A stretch of DNA of 64,000 bases from Chloroflexi bacterium AL-N1 (lineage in GTDB: Bacteria > Chloroflexota > Chloroflexia > Chloroflexales > Roseiflexaceae): positions 124,001 to 188,000 of the forward strand of contig WYDT01000013.1 of assembly GCA_013122435.1 (NCBI GenBank), in the 5' to 3' direction. The notes under the pieces are model-generated. The model made no database searches. It saw nothing but the letters and a program-made list of their open reading frames with translations, and had not been told where the DNA came from. Positions 61,695 to 64,000 of this stretch are shown piece by piece. Position 1 is the stretch's first letter; each line of letters opens with the position of its first letter. Made by a program: the position numbers and the translations under genes.

Positions 61695-63185
61695 ATGAAT
61701 GAAGTTGTCAATACCCGATCTGGTAACGTGCGTGGCAGTGTTGTCAATGGTATATATGCATTTAAGGGTATTCCCTATGCAGCACCGCCTTTTGCTGCTA
61801 ATCGGCTCCGTCCCCCACAGCCAGTCGAGGCGTGGAGCGGCGTGCGGGATGCGTTTGTCTATGGGCCAAAGGCTCCCCAGGGGTCCTATAGCCCAGAAGT
61901 AGAAGCGATTATGCCAGAGCTTGCAATGGCAGGTGAAGACTGCCTAAGCCTCAACATCTGGACCTCCGACCTTGGGTCAGCCAAACACCCGGTGATGGTA
62001 TGGATTCCCGGTGGTTTTTTCGAATATCACGGAACAGGTGCATCACCCTGGTATGAAGGCAATCGTTTCGCCCGCGATGGTATTGTCTGTGTGACGATCA
62101 ATTATCGGGTGGGAGCCGAGGGGTTTCTTTATCTCAATGACGGGAATGCAAATCGTGGACTGCTCGACCAGCTTGCTGCGCTGGAATGGGTGCAAGAGAA
62201 TATCGCTGGCTTTGGTGGTAATCCCAGTAACGTCACCATTTTCGGTGAGTCGGCTGGTGCTAAGAGCATCGGTGCTCTGCTCGCTATGCCCCGCGCCAAA
62301 GGGTTATTCCGGCGAGCTATCGTCCAGAGTGGCGCAGCTCATCATGCCATGTCGATTGCGAGTGCCCAGCGGGTAGGTCAGCACTTTGCTGATAAGTTTG
62401 GTGTTATACCGACCCAAGAAGCACTTTCAGCGATCCCGCTCAAGCGATCACTTGCAGCACAGGAGGAGTTGAGAGCCGCTCTCCTGGCATATCCCGACCC
62501 CGAGCAATGGGGTAGTGAAGTAGCGATCAGTATGCTACCGTGGCAGCCAGTGATCGATGGAAATCTCATCCCGGCTCGTCCGATTGATTGCATTGCTGCC
62601 GGATCTGGTGCAGAGATTGATATCATCGTTGGTACGAATATCGATGAGTGGCGAATCAACATGACGTCTGAGAACATGCTTGCTGGCATTACTGAGGAAG
62701 CATTGGTGGGAACAGTGGCAGCCTTTGGGCTCCCGATCGAGGCAACACTGGATGCCTATCGCTCGATACATCCCACCGCTAACGCTGGCGATCTTCTCGC
62801 AGCCATTCAGACCGACTGGTGGTGGCGCATTCCAGCTATTCGTCTGGCAGATGCTTACGCGAAGAGCACCACAAAAACCTATATGTATGAGTTTGTGTGG
62901 CGTTCACCTCAGTTCGATGGCCTCCTTGGTGCATGCCATGTGCTCGAAATACCTTTTGTCTTCGACACGCTTGGCAATGAGACTGAGCAACTCTGGGGAA
63001 CTGACCCGCCGCAACAGCTTGCCGACACAATGCACGCTGCCTGGGTTGCTTTTGCGACCAGTGGAGATGCTGGTTGGTCAGCGTATAATCTCAGCCATCG
63101 GGCAACCATGCGCTTCGACACCATTTCAGAGGTCGTGGGCGATCCCCGATCTGCGGAGCGAGCACTATGGGAAGGGGTTCGTTAA
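61695..63185 (+). CDS. Type-B carboxylesterase (alpha/beta hydrolase)
   Basis: A 496-residue carboxylesterase of the pNB-esterase type, length normal. Motifs: GIYAFKGIPYAAPP, EDCLSLNIWTSD, the oxyanion region MVWIPGGFFEYHGTG, NYRVGAEGFLYL, the nucleophile elbow GESAGAKS, the Glu/Asp region (TNIDEWR) and the His in GACHVLEIPFVFDTL. It has no signal peptide, so it is cytosolic. It hydrolyses esters; the natural substrate is unknown. The oxyanion segment has PGGFF where many members have HGGGF. AAGGAGATAGCAGC precedes the ATG. Confidence 0.93.
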   Translation: MNEVVNTRSGNVRGSVVNGIYAFKGIPYAAPPFAANRLRPPQPVEAWSGVRDAFVYGPKAPQGSYSPEVEAIMPELAMAGEDCLSLNIWTSDLGSAKHPVMVWIPGGFFEYHGTGASPWYEGNRFARDGIVCVTINYRVGAEGFLYLNDGNANRGLLDQLAALEWVQENIAGFGGNPSNVTIFGESAGAKSIGALLAMPRAKGLFRRAIVQSGAAHHAMSIASAQRVGQHFADKFGVIPTQEALSAIPLKRSLAAQEELRAALLAYPDPEQWGSEVAISMLPWQPVIDGNLIPARPIDCIAAGSGAEIDIIVGTNIDEWRINMTSENMLAGITEEALVGTVAAFGLPIEATLDAYRSIHPTANAGDLLAAIQTDWWWRIPAIRLADAYAKSTTKTYMYEFVWRSPQFDGLLGACHVLEIPFVFDTLGNETEQLWGTDPPQQLADTMHAAWVAFATSGDAGWSAYNLSHRATMRFDTISEVVGDPRSAERALWEGVR

Positions 63186-63198
63186 CTTCTCGAGTCAT

Positions 63199-63247
63199 AG
63201 GACGAAGTGACATTACTAGACCACGATCTATATCACCACTTCGTCCT
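63199..63247. terminator. Hairpin after carboxylesterase
   Basis: A perfect 11-bp stem (AGGACGAAGTG / CACTTCGTCCT) with a 27-base loop lies 13 bases after the stop codon. No T-run follows, so it is only a likely terminator. Confidence 0.5.
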
Positions 63248-63347
63248 GTAGCGCATACTGCACCGCCTGACTCTGGGACATTGGTTCGGCCTCGATTTGC
63301 TCCATAACCCACACTGGGAGAGCAAGCTGCTGCGAGAGCACATACAT
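63228..63347 (-). CDS. Possible tiny ORF or gene remnant
   Basis: A 39-codon frame, MYVLSQQLALPVWVMEQIEAE then PMSQSQAVQYALQDEVVI, with plausible amphipathic character. The frame continues upstream without a start (LYTTIGALLTSLKRRRIEQG), so it may be the end of a lost gene. It has no ribosome binding site or recognised family. Confidence 0.2.
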   Translation of the reverse strand: MYVLSQQLALPVWVMEQIEAEPMSQSQAVQYALQDEVVI

Positions 63348-63495
63348 GCCTTGTTCGATACGTCTACGCTTTAGTGACGTAAGCAATGCACCAATAGTGG
63401 TATATAGAGTTGTCGCTGTGGCTAATAGTTATAGGCTCGCTGTACTTGATGCTGGGCGGCGGCAAGTAATGTTGCACTTTTGTTAATACACCAAA

Positions 63496-63528
63496 AGCCC
63501 CACGAGATTCACAAAATCTCGCGGGGCT
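63496..63528 (-). terminator. Intrinsic terminator of the PD40 propeller gene
   Basis: On the minus strand the stem AGCCCCGCGAGATT / AATCTCGTGGGGCT (one mismatch) is followed by TTTTGG. It lies about 35 bases after the stop codon at 63562. Confidence 0.75.
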
Positions 63529-63561
63529 GGAAAAAGTCGATACAATCAATACATACAACTG

Positions 63562-64000
63562 TTAACCATCAAACCAGTCAGGTGCACGATCATCTGCGGG
63601 ATTGTTCGTTACATTGATAGGGTTGTTGCCATTGGCATTCATGACATAGATTTCGGCATTGCCATCACGGTCGCTCACAAAGGCGATCTGATTCCCGCTG
63701 GGTGACCACACTGGTTCAGTGTCATCTGCCGTATCATCACTGACATTGGATGGATTGTTGCCATTGGCATTCATGACATAGATTTCGGCATTGCCATCAC
63801 GGTCGCTCACAAAGGCGATCTGATTCCCGTTAGGTGACCATGCAGGGTTGTCATCCAGCGCCGGGTTCTCGCTCAGATTGGTCGGATTGTCCCCGTTGGC
63901 ATCCATCACATAGACATCCGCACTGCCAGTACGTTCACTCACAAACGCAATTTCGTTGCCATCCGGCGACCATGCAGGGCTGCTATCCACTGCTGCATTA
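63562..64000 (-). CDS. TolB/PD40 beta-propeller protein, partial (5' end outside window)
   Basis: About 145 residues of the C-terminal part of a propeller protein. Three blades are nearly identical: PAWSPDGNEIAFVSERTG, PAWSPNGNQIAFVSDRDG and PVWSPSGNQIAFVSDRDG, each followed by AEIYVMNANG-type turns. The repeat unit is 132 bases (44 residues), and two neighbouring copies are almost identical in DNA, so blade number probably changes by recombination. The frame is open at the window edge, so the ATG-like GTG at 63990 is not the real start. It may carry a signal peptide upstream. Confidence 0.85.
   Translation of the reverse strand, partial: NAAVDSSPAWSPDGNEIAFVSERTGSADVYVMDANGDNPTNLSENPALDDNPAWSPNGNQIAFVSDRDGNAEIYVMNANGNNPSNVSDDTADDTEPVWSPSGNQIAFVSDRDGNAEIYVMNANGNNPINVTNNPADDRAPDWFDG

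Larger units (their letters stand above)
63186..63561. other. Intergenic region with two terminators and a tiny ORF
   Basis: A stem AGGACGAAGTG / CACTTCGTCCT at 63199-63247 closes the carboxylesterase transcript, and a minus-strand terminator at 63496-63528 serves the propeller gene. A 39-codon minus-strand frame between them is listed separately as a weak candidate. Nothing else is recognised. Confidence 0.55.

Noticed and set aside
63623..63830. CRISPR-like array from the repeated DNA near the window end
   Set aside because: The repeats are in frame, 132 bases long and encode propeller blades; there are no short repeats with unique spacers.
63562..63990. Complete small gene starting at 63990
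   Set aside because: The frame is open at the window edge, and the 132-base blades indicate a larger propeller protein.

Overview
The window looks like a chromosomal segment of a Chloroflexota bacterium, plausibly close to the Chloroflexia/Herpetosiphon type. That placement is inference. It rests on a moderate GC content (judged by eye, not computed), many secreted or lipid-anchored proteins without outer-membrane machinery, Tat lipoproteins, a secreted protein ending in an FLPMLVR-type tail, an orphan ANTAR regulator, WD40/PD40 propeller proteins and an XRE-NACHT-membrane protein. No rRNA, CRISPR array, prophage or plasmid origin was seen. One tRNA (Val, GAC) is present.

Layout. 0.5-3.8 kb (-): a small conserved-looking protein behind a large XRE-NACHT multi-TM protein. 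4-5.3 kb: a frameshifted cytochrome P450. 5.6-7.7 kb (+): four small genes, three of them exported proteins sharing a [DE]PxPxPW motif (one Tat-dependent), then a polyglycine-hydrolase-like secreted serine hydrolase (7.8-9.8 kb). 10-18 kb: tRNA-Val, orphan PstS, a MshEN-like repeat protein, MsrB, a primary-type sigma factor, a DUF983 protein, citrate synthase with a divergent HTH gene, and an ANTAR response regulator with a membrane partner. 18.48-20.62 kb: a GC-rich island bounded by 40-bp inverted repeats that holds degraded TnsA-, TnsB- and TniQ-like fragments, read as a decayed Tn7-like transposon.

21-38.6 kb is mostly metabolism and uptake: a PAS protein, TrmJ-type methyltransferase, kynureninase, a four-gene dipeptide-type ABC importer, asparagine synthetase, a D-2-hydroxyacid dehydrogenase homologue with damaged motifs, and a BMP-type nucleoside importer with a possibly structured leader RNA. 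The nucleoside importer pairs logically with purine nucleoside phosphorylase at 52.6 kb. 38.7-48.8 kb is envelope-centred: a GH10-like protein, duplicated WD40 and membrane-protein genes (one copy of each decayed), and an operon of GT-C-like membrane protein, six-hairpin glycosidase and PgsA. 49-53.4 kb (+): helicase-associated protein, RecO, a bPH/SHOCT membrane protein and PNP. 54-64 kb: a tautomerase, a response regulator/histidine kinase/membrane-protein operon, an ECF sigma factor divergent from a TolB-like protein, two pseudogenes, a CoA-binding protein, a carboxylesterase, and a PD40 propeller gene cut by the window edge.

Broken genes are common here (P450, WD40 copy, membrane-protein copy, transposon genes, pentapeptide-repeat gene, CoA-binding copy). 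Some single frameshifts could be sequencing errors, but the multi-lesion cases and the partial duplications look like real decay.
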